A DNA stretch of 55,459 nucleotides from CAYLNL01 sp964385175 (GTDB lineage: Bacteria > Bacteroidota > Bacteroidia > Flavobacteriales > Flavobacteriaceae). How positions within the stretch are numbered: the stretch's first letter is position 1; every line of letters starts with the position of its first letter. Shown one piece after another: positions 35,489 to 44,663 of this stretch. The notes beneath the pieces were generated by a model. The model made no database searches and was not told where the DNA came from. It was given only the letters and a program-made list of their open reading frames with translations. A program made the position numbers and the translations under genes. The stretch spans positions 1-55,459 of the forward strand of contig CAYLNL010000015.1 of assembly GCA_964385175.1 (NCBI GenBank), given 5' to 3'.

Positions 35489-37165
35489 TTAAAAATGGTA
35501 TTGATAGGTGATGGACGATCGCAGTTCCTGCATGCTGCCCCGGGTTTCCTGCCCGGGCAAACCGCTTCGCCGGGTGAAAAACAAGTTCCAGCCGAACTGG
35601 TGTTTCTTTTTGAGCCGGTAAGCGGCATTACTCTGTACAGACCATATATCGTAACCCGCTCCTTCCTGCCGGTTCCACAGGTAGGTGCCTCCCAGTGTAC
35701 ATTGCATGGCCTTATCAAACAGTCCCTTGCTTAGCGTAATGCCCGGGCCTGCCGAGTAACTGTTCGTGCCGTCAATTTGGTTCAGGTTATAGTTTACCGA
35801 CCCATGGACACCCATGGCTATATGGGTCGCATTTATTCCATACATCCCGCTCACATTGTAAAAAGCAGAGGTATTGTTGTCGCTGTCATCGGCCCCCTGG
35901 TAGTTGATGTACAGGGAACCGGTATGGGAAACCGCTTCTTTTTGACGGGTATGGGAAATACCCAGGGTGGCATTGTTGGTTACCTGGTAATAGCGCAGGG
36001 AATCCAACGCATCTAACTGCACCATTTGGGTACTGGTGGTGAAATTGTTGTAACTGGCATTGACAACTAGTTTTTCGGTAATATTGCCGGACAGGTTGAG
36101 CCCATACAATCCTCTTTTTAATTCGGAGAGTTGCCGGTTATCCAGGTTATTGCGCTGAAGCCCCACATTGCCGGCTACGTTTAGCTTGCCCTGGAAAAAA
36201 GTTTTCGATATGCCCAGGGCAATATCTTCAAAATCGTTGGTAACAAATGTAGCGCCGAGGGTCCGGTATTCCGGGTCCACCCGCCTGTAGCTAATATCTG
36301 CCTGGTAGGTTTCGCCCGTATAGGCAAGCGTACTTTTTATGGATTGGTTAAACTGCGAGGAAGCATTGGCGGCAAACACACCCAGCCTTGCAGGAAATGC
36401 CCTGTTTTTTATTCCGGGGGTTTTTTCAAGACGCGTGTCGCGCGTAAGCATACTATACGCGTACTCCAGGGTAACGTTTATCCGTTGTTCAATTTTTTGG
36501 GAGATGTTTATGCCCAGCACCAGGTTTTCTTCGGGAGCGATGGCCAGTGAATCGGCATGGGGGATAGAATGGGGTTTGTCATGGGCGTAAAAGTAAATCA
36601 GGTCTGCTTTGGTTTTTTCTTTTCCCAGCGTTATTTTGGCGCCATGCCCCCAACGCTCATAAGCGGGAATGGCACGCACCAGCCCATCCGTTATACTATC
36701 GGTTACTGCTTTTTGCAAACGGCCGTACAGGGCGCTTAGCTGTATGGGTATCTGTTTCGGTTTTACCTCGATTCCACCTCCCAGGAAAACCTGGCCTGCC
36801 AGGGTGTAATCCGAGAAATTCATACTCCTGTACCCGCCGTGTATCGTTACCCCTTTGTAGGAGGGGCTCAACCCGAATTGGTTAAAAGGCTGGGGTTGTG
36901 CAAAGGTTCTCTGTTGCTGGCTCAGGGTAACGGAAAAGGGTATATTAAATTCAAGGAACTGCAGGTTTAAGGTGCCGGATAACAGCCAGTAGAAGGGGTC
37001 TCTTCGGTTGGCTATGCCATCGGCCGTATAGCCGGTGGCCGTGGCCCTGAGCGATCCGCTGATTTTCAACGGGTTTTTAAGGTCCAGTTTTTCCAAATCC
37101 TGGGACAGGGCAGGCCCACAAGCGGTTATGCCTGCAAAAAGTACTATTTTTTTTAATGCCATCAT
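35489..37165 (-). CDS. Outer-membrane beta-barrel protein
   Basis: The 558-residue protein has a signal peptide (KKIVLFAGITACGPALS) and then alternating polar/hydrophobic beta strands, with many short strands ending in Asn/Tyr, and a C-terminal SSITYQYHF whose last residue is aromatic, as for outer-membrane barrels. I cannot name the family. It sits between a PKD/T9SS protein and the TANFOR-like protein, with 54 and 7 base gaps, so it may anchor, export or display its partners. Confidence 0.65.
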   Translation of the reverse strand: MMALKKIVLFAGITACGPALSQDLEKLDLKNPLKISGSLRATATGYTADGIANRRDPFYWLLSGTLNLQFLEFNIPFSVTLSQQQRTFAQPQPFNQFGLSPSYKGVTIHGGYRSMNFSDYTLAGQVFLGGGIEVKPKQIPIQLSALYGRLQKAVTDSITDGLVRAIPAYERWGHGAKITLGKEKTKADLIYFYAHDKPHSIPHADSLAIAPEENLVLGINISQKIEQRINVTLEYAYSMLTRDTRLEKTPGIKNRAFPARLGVFAANASSQFNQSIKSTLAYTGETYQADISYRRVDPEYRTLGATFVTNDFEDIALGISKTFFQGKLNVAGNVGLQRNNLDNRQLSELKRGLYGLNLSGNITEKLVVNASYNNFTTSTQMVQLDALDSLRYYQVTNNATLGISHTRQKEAVSHTGSLYINYQGADDSDNNTSAFYNVSGMYGINATHIAMGVHGSVNYNLNQIDGTNSYSAGPGITLSKGLFDKAMQCTLGGTYLWNRQEGAGYDIWSVQSNAAYRLKKKHQFGWNLFFTRRSGLPGQETRGSMQELRSSITYQYHF

Positions 37166-37219
37166 GTACTCTTTAAAATAAGAACTCTCCCGGCATAACT
37201 ATTCCGTGCGGTCCATACC

Positions 37220-37963
37220 TTACCTTTTCAAAAAGCGAAGCACCTTCGACCTGTTTCCGGCAGTGATATGCAGGATGTACATCCCTGTGGGCAGAAAGCT
37301 GAAATCGAATTTTTCATGTATTTCAATTCCCGTTAGCTTTTTTTGTGCAAAAACCCGCCCGGACAGGCTAAGGAACCGCAGGGTTATTTCTTCTTCCATA
37401 CTCAGCAGCACATGCACGTCGTAACGCCCGTTGGAAGGGTTGGGGGATATGGATGCTTCGCGGATGGAAAAGAATGCGCTTTCGTCTTCATCGTTTTCCG
37501 TAACGTCGGTTTGTGAAGGCAATACGCTGATTGTTTTTGTTATTTGACCGTAACAATTTTTAATCGCGGTCGTCAACGATACATCGTAGCTTCCCGGAAC
37601 CAGGTAGGTATGGACAGGATCGGCCAGGCTACTGGTGGTCCCGTCGCCAAAATTCCATAAGAAATCTTCCGGATCGGGATTGGAGACTTGTATAAACTGA
37701 ACCGTGTCCCCGACGCCGACTTCGGTGTCTACCAGGAAATTAACGGCTGGGAGAGCGCCCATACAGTTTCCCACCGGATCCAAGTATGCCACTAAGGTAT
37801 CGTTACCCACACGGGTATATTCGTACCCTTTCAGAAATTCTATTTTATTTTTGGCGATGTAGGTCTTGCTTCCTGTATCGGGGAAATCCAGCTCAAGGGT
37901 TATCTGTCCTTTTGCGGACATCCCCGTTATAACAGCCGCCAGTAGTATGTAATATGTTTTCAT
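37220..37963 (-). CDS. PKD-domain protein with T9SS type A sorting domain
   Basis: The 247-residue secreted protein has a signal peptide (MKTYYILLAAVITGMSAKG), one PKD domain with the hallmark FLWNFGDGTTSS (about residues 105-116) and HTYLVPGSYDVSL, and a C-terminal sorting domain (ISPNPSNGRYDVHV to VLRFLKR). T9SS would carry it over the outer membrane to the surface. Its sorting domain is unlike the near-identical cassette of the proteases. It follows the adhesin gene by 27 bases. Confidence 0.78.
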   Translation of the reverse strand: MKTYYILLAAVITGMSAKGQITLELDFPDTGSKTYIAKNKIEFLKGYEYTRVGNDTLVAYLDPVGNCMGALPAVNFLVDTEVGVGDTVQFIQVSNPDPEDFLWNFGDGTTSSLADPVHTYLVPGSYDVSLTTAIKNCYGQITKTISVLPSQTDVTENDEDESAFFSIREASISPNPSNGRYDVHVLLSMEEEITLRFLSLSGRVFAQKKLTGIEIHEKFDFSFLPTGMYILHITAGNRSKVLRFLKR

Positions 37964-37990
37964 GACCGTGAACTTTGAGATGGGCGGGTT

Positions 37991-40603
37991 TTATTTAGGG
38001 GCTTTCTCCAGCGCGTTGATTCTCTTTTCCTGTGCAATAATGTATAAGGTCAGTTCTTCAATTTTTTGTAATAATATAGCATTCATTTCGGCGACATCTA
38101 TCCCGTTTCTTTCCACCTCCTTTGCGGAAGGCACTTCCGGCAGGTGTTTGTTTTCCCGGATAAATTTTTCTACTTCAGCCAACGGTCTTAGCGTGTAGTT
38201 TTCTTCAAATACAAAGTCAGACCAATCCGCCCCGTTAATCCCGGCTATTTTAACTTTCCCATCCGAAAGAACGCCTCCTTTCAAATAGAGGCTGTAGGAA
38301 CCCGGGGTAGTCATGGCAGGGTCGCCGATTACTACTTTACCATCGGTTTTGACGGTAAACCTATCGTTATTGGCGGTATTCGCCACCACAAATCGCTCTT
38401 GCGGATTCGATATCCCTATGCCCACGTGTGTGCCATCGTCAAAAATAATCGAATTCCCCAGTGTGCTTCCGCCAGGGGTCCATCTGGCGACATAGTTCAA
38501 CGTACCTGACCCGCCGGCACCGCCGGCGCCGGCGCTTAGTTCGTCAATGGCAGCCTGCAAATCGGTAGCCGCCAAGCCGGAGCTTGCATTATTATAGGGT
38601 ACCTGGGAGGCGTTTTGGATTTCATTGGTGGGGTCGGCGTCCGCATCGTTGATGTTGAGTGCAGCCAGTTCGGCATCGGTAGCAAAGGTAGCGTCCAAAT
38701 CAACAGACACATCGCCGCTCCCGTCCGTGATGCTGAGGGTAGTACCCGCCAAACCGGCGCCGGTGTTGAACCCGTCGTCGCCGGCGCTTAGTTCGTCAAT
38801 GGCAGCCTGCAAATCGGTAGCCGCCAAGCCGGAGCCTGCATTATTATAGGGTACCTGGGAAGCGTTTTGGATTTCGTTGGCGGGGTCGGCATCCGCATCG
38901 TTAATATTGAGCGCAGCCAGTTCGGCATCGGTAGCAAACGCAGCGCCCAGGTCAACGGACACATCGCCGTCCCCGTCCGTGATGCTGAGGGTAGTACCCG
39001 CCAAACCGGCGCCGGTATTGAACCCGCCACCTCCTGCTGCTGCCGGCTGCCAGGTAGCGTTCCCTACACCATCGGAGGTGAGTACCTGCCCGGCGGCAGC
39101 GCCGCCGGTAACCTGCAAGGCACCGGTTACCAGTTTGGCATTGTTGCCGGTTCCTACAAACACCTGGGTTACCTGGTTATCCCCCAACTGAATAGCATGG
39201 CTGGCAGTAACCACGGCATTGTAGCCAATCGCTGTGGCATTGATTAGGTCGGGCTGAGATACATTAGCGCCATCACCTATCCCGGTATTATAGCTTCCTG
39301 TAACATTATTAAGGAGCGCCTGGTAACCAATACCTATATTGTTGTTTCCCGTAGCATTGTTAAACAACGCTCCGTAACCATAGGCGGAATTTAAATTTCC
39401 TGTGGAGTTGGAAATCAGTGCATTCATGCCCGTTGCAGTATTATAGTTTCCGGTGCTGTTGCCATAGAGTGCCGAGTCGCCGGTAGCCGTATTACTGTTT
39501 CCGCTTGTATTTACCCTGAGCGCTTCAGGACCGGTCGCCGTATTACTATGCCCGGTGGTGTTGAGGGGAAGTGCAGAAGCACCGGTCGCCGTATTTCTAT
39601 AGCCCGTCTCGTTCAAATAAAGCGCCTGGTAACCGGTAGCAGTGTTTCCTGCTCCCGTCGTGTTACCATAGAGCGCCCAGACGCCGGCAGCCGTATTACC
39701 CCCTCCTAAGGTATTGGAAAAAAGCGCCTGGTAACCGGTAGCGGTATTACTCCCTCCCCCGGTATTGGAAAAAAGCGCCTGGTACCCGCTCGCCGTATTT
39801 TGTTCTCCCCCGGTATTGGAACCAAGCGCATACGCACCCATAGCGGCATTCCACCTCCCGGTTGTGTTGGAGCGAAGCGCCCAGAAACCGGTAGCAGTGT
39901 TTGCTTCTCCGGATATATTCGCCTCAAGCGCCTGGACACCCATAGCGGTATTATAATCCCCGACTGTGTTAGCAGTAAGTGTATTGTACCCCATCGCCGT
40001 ATTCCGGGTCCCTGAGGTGTTGTTATATAGGGCTGTACTACCCATCGCTGTGTTAAAGGCTCCCACGGTGTTGAAGTGGAGTGCATGATATCCGACAGCC
40101 GTATTTTGATAACCGGTAGTGTTGAATCCGAGCGAGTAGCCACCAACAGCTGTATTTTCTGACCCAATGGTATTAGCGTACAGTGCATGATATCCGACGG
40201 CCGTATTCCAGTTTGCCGTGGTATTTTCATGAAGTGCCTGCATCCCAACCGCCGTGTTGTTACCCCCCGATGTGTTGAGAAAAAGAGCCGCACTGCCAAG
40301 AGCGACATTGTTGCTTCCGGTGGTGTTGGAAAGAAGCGCATGCGAGCCTGTGGCGGCATTATGCTCTCCTGTGGTATTAGAAAGGAGCGCCTGGTAGCCG
40401 GTAGCTGCATTGTAATTTCCTGTGGTATTAAAGAGTACCTGGTGACCAAAGCCCGTATTGGATGTGCCCCCAATAGGAATGGTGTTTGCATTATACGAGG
40501 TGTTTTGCTGGGCGAGTATTCCTGAACTGGCAAGAATTAAAAAAGACAGTATTGCAGGTTTTTTTAGATTTTTAATCATTCTATAAGCTGTACCTGTTTT
40601 CAT
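37991..40603 (-). CDS. Repeat adhesin / fibre protein with 17-residue head repeats
   Basis: This 870-residue protein has a signal peptide, then about 23 tandem 17-residue repeats of the pattern NTATGYQALFSNTTGxx (about residues 47-440), like the YadA/hep_Hag head of trimeric adhesins. Next come two copies of a roughly 83-residue stalk module (FNTGAGLAGTTLSITDG to AAIDELSAG) and a C-terminal module, VGIGISNPQERF then RPLAEVEKFIRENKHLPEVP and a coiled-coil tail. This last module is shared with three other fibre genes in the window. It has no T9SS domain. First gene of the four-gene operon. Confidence 0.78.
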   Translation of the reverse strand: MKTGTAYRMIKNLKKPAILSFLILASSGILAQQNTSYNANTIPIGGTSNTGFGHQVLFNTTGNYNAATGYQALLSNTTGEHNAATGSHALLSNTTGSNNVALGSAALFLNTSGGNNTAVGMQALHENTTANWNTAVGYHALYANTIGSENTAVGGYSLGFNTTGYQNTAVGYHALHFNTVGAFNTAMGSTALYNNTSGTRNTAMGYNTLTANTVGDYNTAMGVQALEANISGEANTATGFWALRSNTTGRWNAAMGAYALGSNTGGEQNTASGYQALFSNTGGGSNTATGYQALFSNTLGGGNTAAGVWALYGNTTGAGNTATGYQALYLNETGYRNTATGASALPLNTTGHSNTATGPEALRVNTSGNSNTATGDSALYGNSTGNYNTATGMNALISNSTGNLNSAYGYGALFNNATGNNNIGIGYQALLNNVTGSYNTGIGDGANVSQPDLINATAIGYNAVVTASHAIQLGDNQVTQVFVGTGNNAKLVTGALQVTGGAAAGQVLTSDGVGNATWQPAAAGGGGFNTGAGLAGTTLSITDGDGDVSVDLGAAFATDAELAALNINDADADPANEIQNASQVPYNNAGSGLAATDLQAAIDELSAGDDGFNTGAGLAGTTLSITDGSGDVSVDLDATFATDAELAALNINDADADPTNEIQNASQVPYNNASSGLAATDLQAAIDELSAGAGGAGGSGTLNYVARWTPGGSTLGNSIIFDDGTHVGIGISNPQERFVVANTANNDRFTVKTDGKVVIGDPAMTTPGSYSLYLKGGVLSDGKVKIAGINGADWSDFVFEENYTLRPLAEVEKFIRENKHLPEVPSAKEVERNGIDVAEMNAILLQKIEELTLYIIAQEKRINALEKAPK

Positions 40604-40921
40604 AATTGAAAATTTTTAATATTCTTTAGTATAAAACATCAAAATGCCTTGAAAAAGCTGTTACGGTGAGATAGTGCGTTTTTGATACTTTTTTGAATTT
40701 GAGTTAACAGGCAGCCAATGTAACTTTTTTATGGAATATATATGCCAAAAAAGCAGGATTTTTTACAAAAAGTTGTATTTTTTAAAAAATACTTGTAGAG
40801 AAAGGGGTTTTTACAACTGCCCAAACGTGCGTTGCAGTTCCGGGTATTGCAAAACCTTACACTGCGTTAGGGGATTGCCTTACTGTTTTATGAAGGAGTG
40901 GGAACAAGAGAAGCCAACGGG
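40604..40921. promoter_or_regulatory. Conserved upstream region of the adhesin operon
   Basis: Non-coding stretch before the adhesin start. From about 40690 to 40970 it is similar to 53155-53430 upstream of another fibre gene: A/T-rich blocks, then CCCAAACGTGCGTTGC and GAAGGAGTGGGAACAAGAGA are shared. No exact TAnnTTTG box is seen. Confidence 0.5.
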
Positions 40922-41258
40922 CTATTGCAGCCCACTACCTGCCCGCAGTTTCCTCAACAGGCCGCGGTACCAGTAGCTGCGGATAAAGGCGCCTTCGGCG
41001 GGGCTTACCATGGGAGGGTTTCGCCTTGCCCGGGCGGCGAAAAAGCCCTTTACCATGCCGGTAAACGTAGGAAGGCTGCGCTGCCGGTACGCTATTTTCA
41101 GCGCGGCAATCCCTAAAAGAAACCAGTTGTACCGGAGGTTGTAAAAGGCTTCGCCCTGCAGGCGGGCGTTTTTTTGCGCGTAGCGTACGCCTGTGGGGCG
41201 TCGGTTGCCTAACGAACGCTTTTTACCGGGTGGCGCGTTTTTGTTATACGCAACCCTT
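40922..41258 (-). pseudogene. Possible family 2 glycosyltransferase C-terminal remnant
   Basis: An uninterrupted minus-strand frame of about 110 codons, without start codon, encodes AFYNLRYNWFLLGIAALKIA, then PTFTGMVKGFFAAR and PPMVSPAEGAFIRSYWYRGL, before a TAG at 40922. The pattern, especially VSPAEGAFIR, is like the C-terminal tail of GT2 glycosyltransferases. The catalytic part is absent. A shorter, internally deleted copy of its end lies at about 53390-53460. Confidence 0.4.
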
Positions 41259-41282
41259 TTTTATGATATTGAATGGCTTTTG

Positions 41283-41379
41283 CCATGCTGAGCGAAGCGA
41301 AGCATCTGCCCCCACATATCCTGCGGGAAGAAACAGCCTGGCTTCGCTCTACACGACAAACCAGTATGGGTTGCTAACC
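41283..41379. repeat. Short REP/MITE-like unit next to protease 3' end
   Basis: CATGCTGAGCGAAGCGAAGC starts the unit and an inverted-like arm (TTCGCTCTACACGACA) closes its core about 80 bases on. Copies of the same short form lie at 48927-49020 and 54018-54111, each ending just beside a T9SS sorting-domain stop codon. Confidence 0.65.
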
Positions 41380-43683
41380 TTAGCGTTGCAGCAGCAGCTT
41401 ACCCGTTCGCACAGCAGCGCCTATTTCCAAACGGTAGAGGTACACCCCATCGGGAAGCCTTTCCCCATTTAGCACAGCCGTATAGCGCCCCGGGCTCACT
41501 TTCGCCTCCTGCACCAGCGTAGCCACGCGCCCGCCCGTTACGCTATACACACGCAGCGATACCGGGCTGTTTTCCTCCGTTACTGTGTAGATAAAGGTGG
41601 CGCTATCAGTAAAGGGATTGGGAGCTACGGTACATGCCAACTCGCCTGAATTTTCGCCAGCACTGATTATCGGTGTTTGTTCGTCACCCAAGCCATTATA
41701 TACTACCGGTTGCTGCGTTTTTACAGATGGAGGCTGAATTCTTTGCTGAAAAACACCTGAACAGCCTTCTATATACCCGTGAAAAGCGGCGCCCATTTCT
41801 GCATGAAAGCCGGGTTGAAGCAGTACTTCATTACCGGCATGATAGGTGGCGGCGGCAGTGGCAACTATAACATTGGTAGCAGTAATGGTTAGGCTGGCTT
41901 GTCGGTTGTTGGTACTTCCGCCTAACATAGTTTGGTTAACGAAGAGGTTTTCCAGGCAGTTTTGCGCTAATAAAACTGCTTCATACGCATTGACTAAGCC
42001 ATAGCCCATTTCGTTATGCCAGGTGCCGTTGGGACGCCCGGCGGTTGCAGAATAGGTGTAAAGGTCTGTGCGTACTTTTGTTGCAGATTGCTCGATAACG
42101 TCTGCTACCTGCTGGACGGTAAGGTTCGGGTTTACACTTAGTACCAAAGCCGCCACGCCGGCTACATACGGACAGGCAGCAGATGTACCTCCAAAACTAC
42201 TGGTGTAGTCGTTACTGTTATCATAGCCTGCGGCTCCTTGCCTATCTGTAGTAGATATATTTGTTCCGGGAGCTACCACATCTAATGTAGAGCCGAATGC
42301 GCTTCCGGGTTGACAAGTTGCGCACCAAGGGTCGCACGATTGCGGAATAATATCAATTCTTCCGGCTCTAACGCCACATCGGTCTATTGCACCAACGTTA
42401 ATAATATCTGGATTACTGTTTCCGGGATAATTGGAAGTGCTACTGTTGTTATTTCCACTGGAAAAAACAATAATAGTTCCCAAACCGTCTCTGCCATTGG
42501 TAAGGGCGTTGGTAATGGCATCATCAAAAATACTGGATTGCGCTCCTCCACCCCAGGAATTACTAATAACAGCAGCGCCGTTATTTACTGCCCAGTTGAT
42601 TCCGTCTGCTAACATTTGAACGGTTGTAGTCTGCCCAAAATTTACGCTAATAGAACTTATTCTGGTGTTTGGGGCGACCCCGGAGACGCCTATGTTGTTT
42701 TGAGCCGCTCCTATAATACCTGCACAGGCGGTTCCATGGTCTCCTCTGACTACTGAAGGAGCGGCGCCCGTTTCGGCATCAAACCCTGTCCCGAAAGTGT
42801 TGGCAGCCAAATCGGGATGGTCCATTTCAAAACCTTGGTCTAAAACGGATACCATGATATTGGGACTGCCTGTGGTAATGTCCCAGGCATCTTCGGCTTG
42901 AATGTCAGTACCAGCAGTACCACCATTTTGCCCGGTGTTGTTCAACCCCCACTGGTTGGCGTAGAGAGGGTCGGTGGGAACCAGGTCAAACCAGGCGTTA
43001 GTCGTAGCAGGATTAGCTGTTCCGCCGTTTGTACTGGCTGCGTTCAGCAAATCGTCCACCATCAGGTCGGGTTCAGCTGCTGCAAAACGACCAGTTTCAT
43101 AAAAGAAATTGGCAGCCTGCAAGGCGTTGTATTCTGAATTGCCAGTGCACTTGAGAGTGTACCACAACGGCATAAATTTGTTTTGCCCTACCAGTTGTAC
43201 CTGGGCGCTTTGGGCGGTTTCTTTTAAAAGCGCCAGGTCGTTTTCGTTTTTGAGCTTTACGTAGAAATAATTGGATAAGCCGATTTTATCGGTGGTTTTA
43301 TTTTTAAAATAAGGCGCCGCCAATTCCACGGAAGCGTTTTGCCGGAGCTGGTTTAGCTGTTCCGAATAGGGCAGGCGTTTATCTAGTTTCACTTCCGCCC
43401 AATATTCGGAAGCTTGGGTAGCGGTACCGGCTTTGGTGTGTAACGTTCTGCCTACATTGCTTTCGCCAAATTTAGTGATTTCTACCTGTTGTCCTAAGTA
43501 GAGCGCCAGTTGTTCCTTAGAAGAAATAATGGGATGAGCTACCAGGTACACGTATTCCGGGTTTAGTTCCAGCGGCGTTTGGGCGTCTTTGTAGTAATAA
43601 TAATAGGGCGGTTGAGACTGCCCTGTTGCTGTGAGACAGAAAAACAGGAGCAGTTTTGCCAGCGTGAATGTATTTGGTTTCAT
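41380..43683 (-). CDS. S8 subtilisin-like protease with T9SS type A sorting domain
   Basis: The 767-residue secreted protease has a signal peptide (KLLLFFCLTATGQS), a pro-region of about 200 residues, and an intact subtilase domain: Asp in VSVLDQGFEMDH (about 281), His in VRGDHGTACAGI (about 316), the oxyanion Asn in VFSSGNNN, and Ser in FGGTSAACPYVAG (about 500). A linker with FHAEMGAAFHGYIEGC leads to the C-terminal sorting domain. Its start lies 2 bases after the stop of a fibre gene, so the two are one operon. The sorting-domain DNA is nearly identical to that of the pseudogene at 30340, though the catalytic domains differ clearly. Confidence 0.93.
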   Translation of the reverse strand: MKPNTFTLAKLLLFFCLTATGQSQPPYYYYYKDAQTPLELNPEYVYLVAHPIISSKEQLALYLGQQVEITKFGESNVGRTLHTKAGTATQASEYWAEVKLDKRLPYSEQLNQLRQNASVELAAPYFKNKTTDKIGLSNYFYVKLKNENDLALLKETAQSAQVQLVGQNKFMPLWYTLKCTGNSEYNALQAANFFYETGRFAAAEPDLMVDDLLNAASTNGGTANPATTNAWFDLVPTDPLYANQWGLNNTGQNGGTAGTDIQAEDAWDITTGSPNIMVSVLDQGFEMDHPDLAANTFGTGFDAETGAAPSVVRGDHGTACAGIIGAAQNNIGVSGVAPNTRISSISVNFGQTTTVQMLADGINWAVNNGAAVISNSWGGGAQSSIFDDAITNALTNGRDGLGTIIVFSSGNNNSSTSNYPGNSNPDIINVGAIDRCGVRAGRIDIIPQSCDPWCATCQPGSAFGSTLDVVAPGTNISTTDRQGAAGYDNSNDYTSSFGGTSAACPYVAGVAALVLSVNPNLTVQQVADVIEQSATKVRTDLYTYSATAGRPNGTWHNEMGYGLVNAYEAVLLAQNCLENLFVNQTMLGGSTNNRQASLTITATNVIVATAAATYHAGNEVLLQPGFHAEMGAAFHGYIEGCSGVFQQRIQPPSVKTQQPVVYNGLGDEQTPIISAGENSGELACTVAPNPFTDSATFIYTVTEENSPVSLRVYSVTGGRVATLVQEAKVSPGRYTAVLNGERLPDGVYLYRLEIGAAVRTGKLLLQR
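41424..41583 (-). repeat. T9SS sorting-domain DNA cassette, copy 2
   Basis: Same 160-base segment as copy 1, one mismatch (C to T, which changes the Gly of NGEGLPDG to Arg). Confidence 0.85.
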
Positions 43684-43685
43684 GG

Positions 43686-44663
43686 CTATTTGTTTTTAAG
43701 GAGGTCTAATTCGGTACGCATTGCCTGTATCAATTTTTGCTGCTCAATAAGATACAGCGTCAACTCCTCAATTTTCGCCAATAGGGTGGCATCGGTAGCG
43801 CCAAGGTCGTTTCCTTCTTTTACCATTTCTTCGGCAGAGAGTACACCGGGTAGGTGTTTGTTCTCTTTTATAAAAGTTTCCACTTCGGCAAGGGGCTTAA
43901 GCTCATAATCGTTTGCAAAAACATAATCTGCCCAATTGGCGCTGCCATTTACAGCCACCTTTACTCTTTCGGTGAGTATGCCCTGTTGTACATAGAGTTT
44001 GTAATCGCCGGGCGTTGATATATCTCCAATTTGCACCTTGCCGTTATCCTGTAAAAATAGGATATAGTTGGCTGTTATACCCGAGCCATTGCTTTGAGCG
44101 GTGTTTGCCCAGGGTTTCCAGAAATTTAAACCGGCGGGCTTTCCAACTTCCTGGATGTACTGAATGCCCCAATCGCCCCAAATAGTGGCAGTGCCATTGC
44201 TATTTCTAAAAATAATTCCATTATTATTGTTTTGTAAAGGTAAATTAAGCGATAGAGAACCATTATTAATTTGAAGCTTTTGAGTAGGGTTATCGGTACC
44301 TATACCTACATTGCCGCTTTTCAGTACGGTAAACAAGTTTGCCCAGTTAGCATTGAAGCCTATTTCCCATATTTGCCAGGCATCATCAGAAGGCCGTACA
44401 CCATAACCAAAAGAACCTGTCAGCAGATTGTCGCTGCCGTTATAGGCACTATATATATCTAAGTTCATACTTGTATTGTTTTTAATAACAGCTATATTGT
44501 CTCCGTTGGCACTCATATCTCTTATGGTTAACCTGGAAGTTGGAGTGAGTGTGCCAATACCTGCACTGCCATTTGCCGGAAAAGTATTTTGTGCATACGC
44601 ACCAACCGTACTAAATATAGATACTAATAGTACGTATATTTTATTTTTAAGAATCGTTTTCAT
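43686..44663 (-). CDS. Fibre-like secreted protein with shared C-terminal helix module
   Basis: This 325-residue protein begins with a signal peptide (KIYVLLVSIFSTVGAYA), has VGIG-type segments (SAGIGTLTPTSRLTIRD, NVGIGTDNPTQKL) as seen in phage-tail-fibre-like Bacteroidota proteins, and ends with the module WADYVFANDYELKPLAEVE, KENKHLPGV and a coiled coil ending LDLLKNK. The ATG at 44663 gives the signal peptide at once; an in-frame ATG 132 bases upstream does not. It lies 2 bases before an S8 protease gene and diverges from the LytS/LytTR pair across a 335-base region carrying operator-like repeats. Confidence 0.72.
   Translation of the reverse strand: MKTILKNKIYVLLVSIFSTVGAYAQNTFPANGSAGIGTLTPTSRLTIRDMSANGDNIAVIKNNTSMNLDIYSAYNGSDNLLTGSFGYGVRPSDDAWQIWEIGFNANWANLFTVLKSGNVGIGTDNPTQKLQINNGSLSLNLPLQNNNNGIIFRNSNGTATIWGDWGIQYIQEVGKPAGLNFWKPWANTAQSNGSGITANYILFLQDNGKVQIGDISTPGDYKLYVQQGILTERVKVAVNGSANWADYVFANDYELKPLAEVETFIKENKHLPGVLSAEEMVKEGNDLGATDATLLAKIEELTLYLIEQQKLIQAMRTELDLLKNK

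Noticed and set aside
35482..35718. Upstream in-frame ATG for the TANFOR-like protein
   Set aside because: The added 79 residues overlap the barrel gene and would bury the signal peptide that starts at 35481.
39240..40500. Regular repeats suggesting a CRISPR array
   Set aside because: The repeats are contiguous, coding, 51 bp long without spacers, and encode a 17-residue protein repeat. No cas genes are present.
39706..40533. A 275-codon minus-strand open frame overlapping the adhesin gene in another frame
   Set aside because: It is a by-product of the 51-bp repeats: a frame open in one repeat stays open in all. It has no motif.
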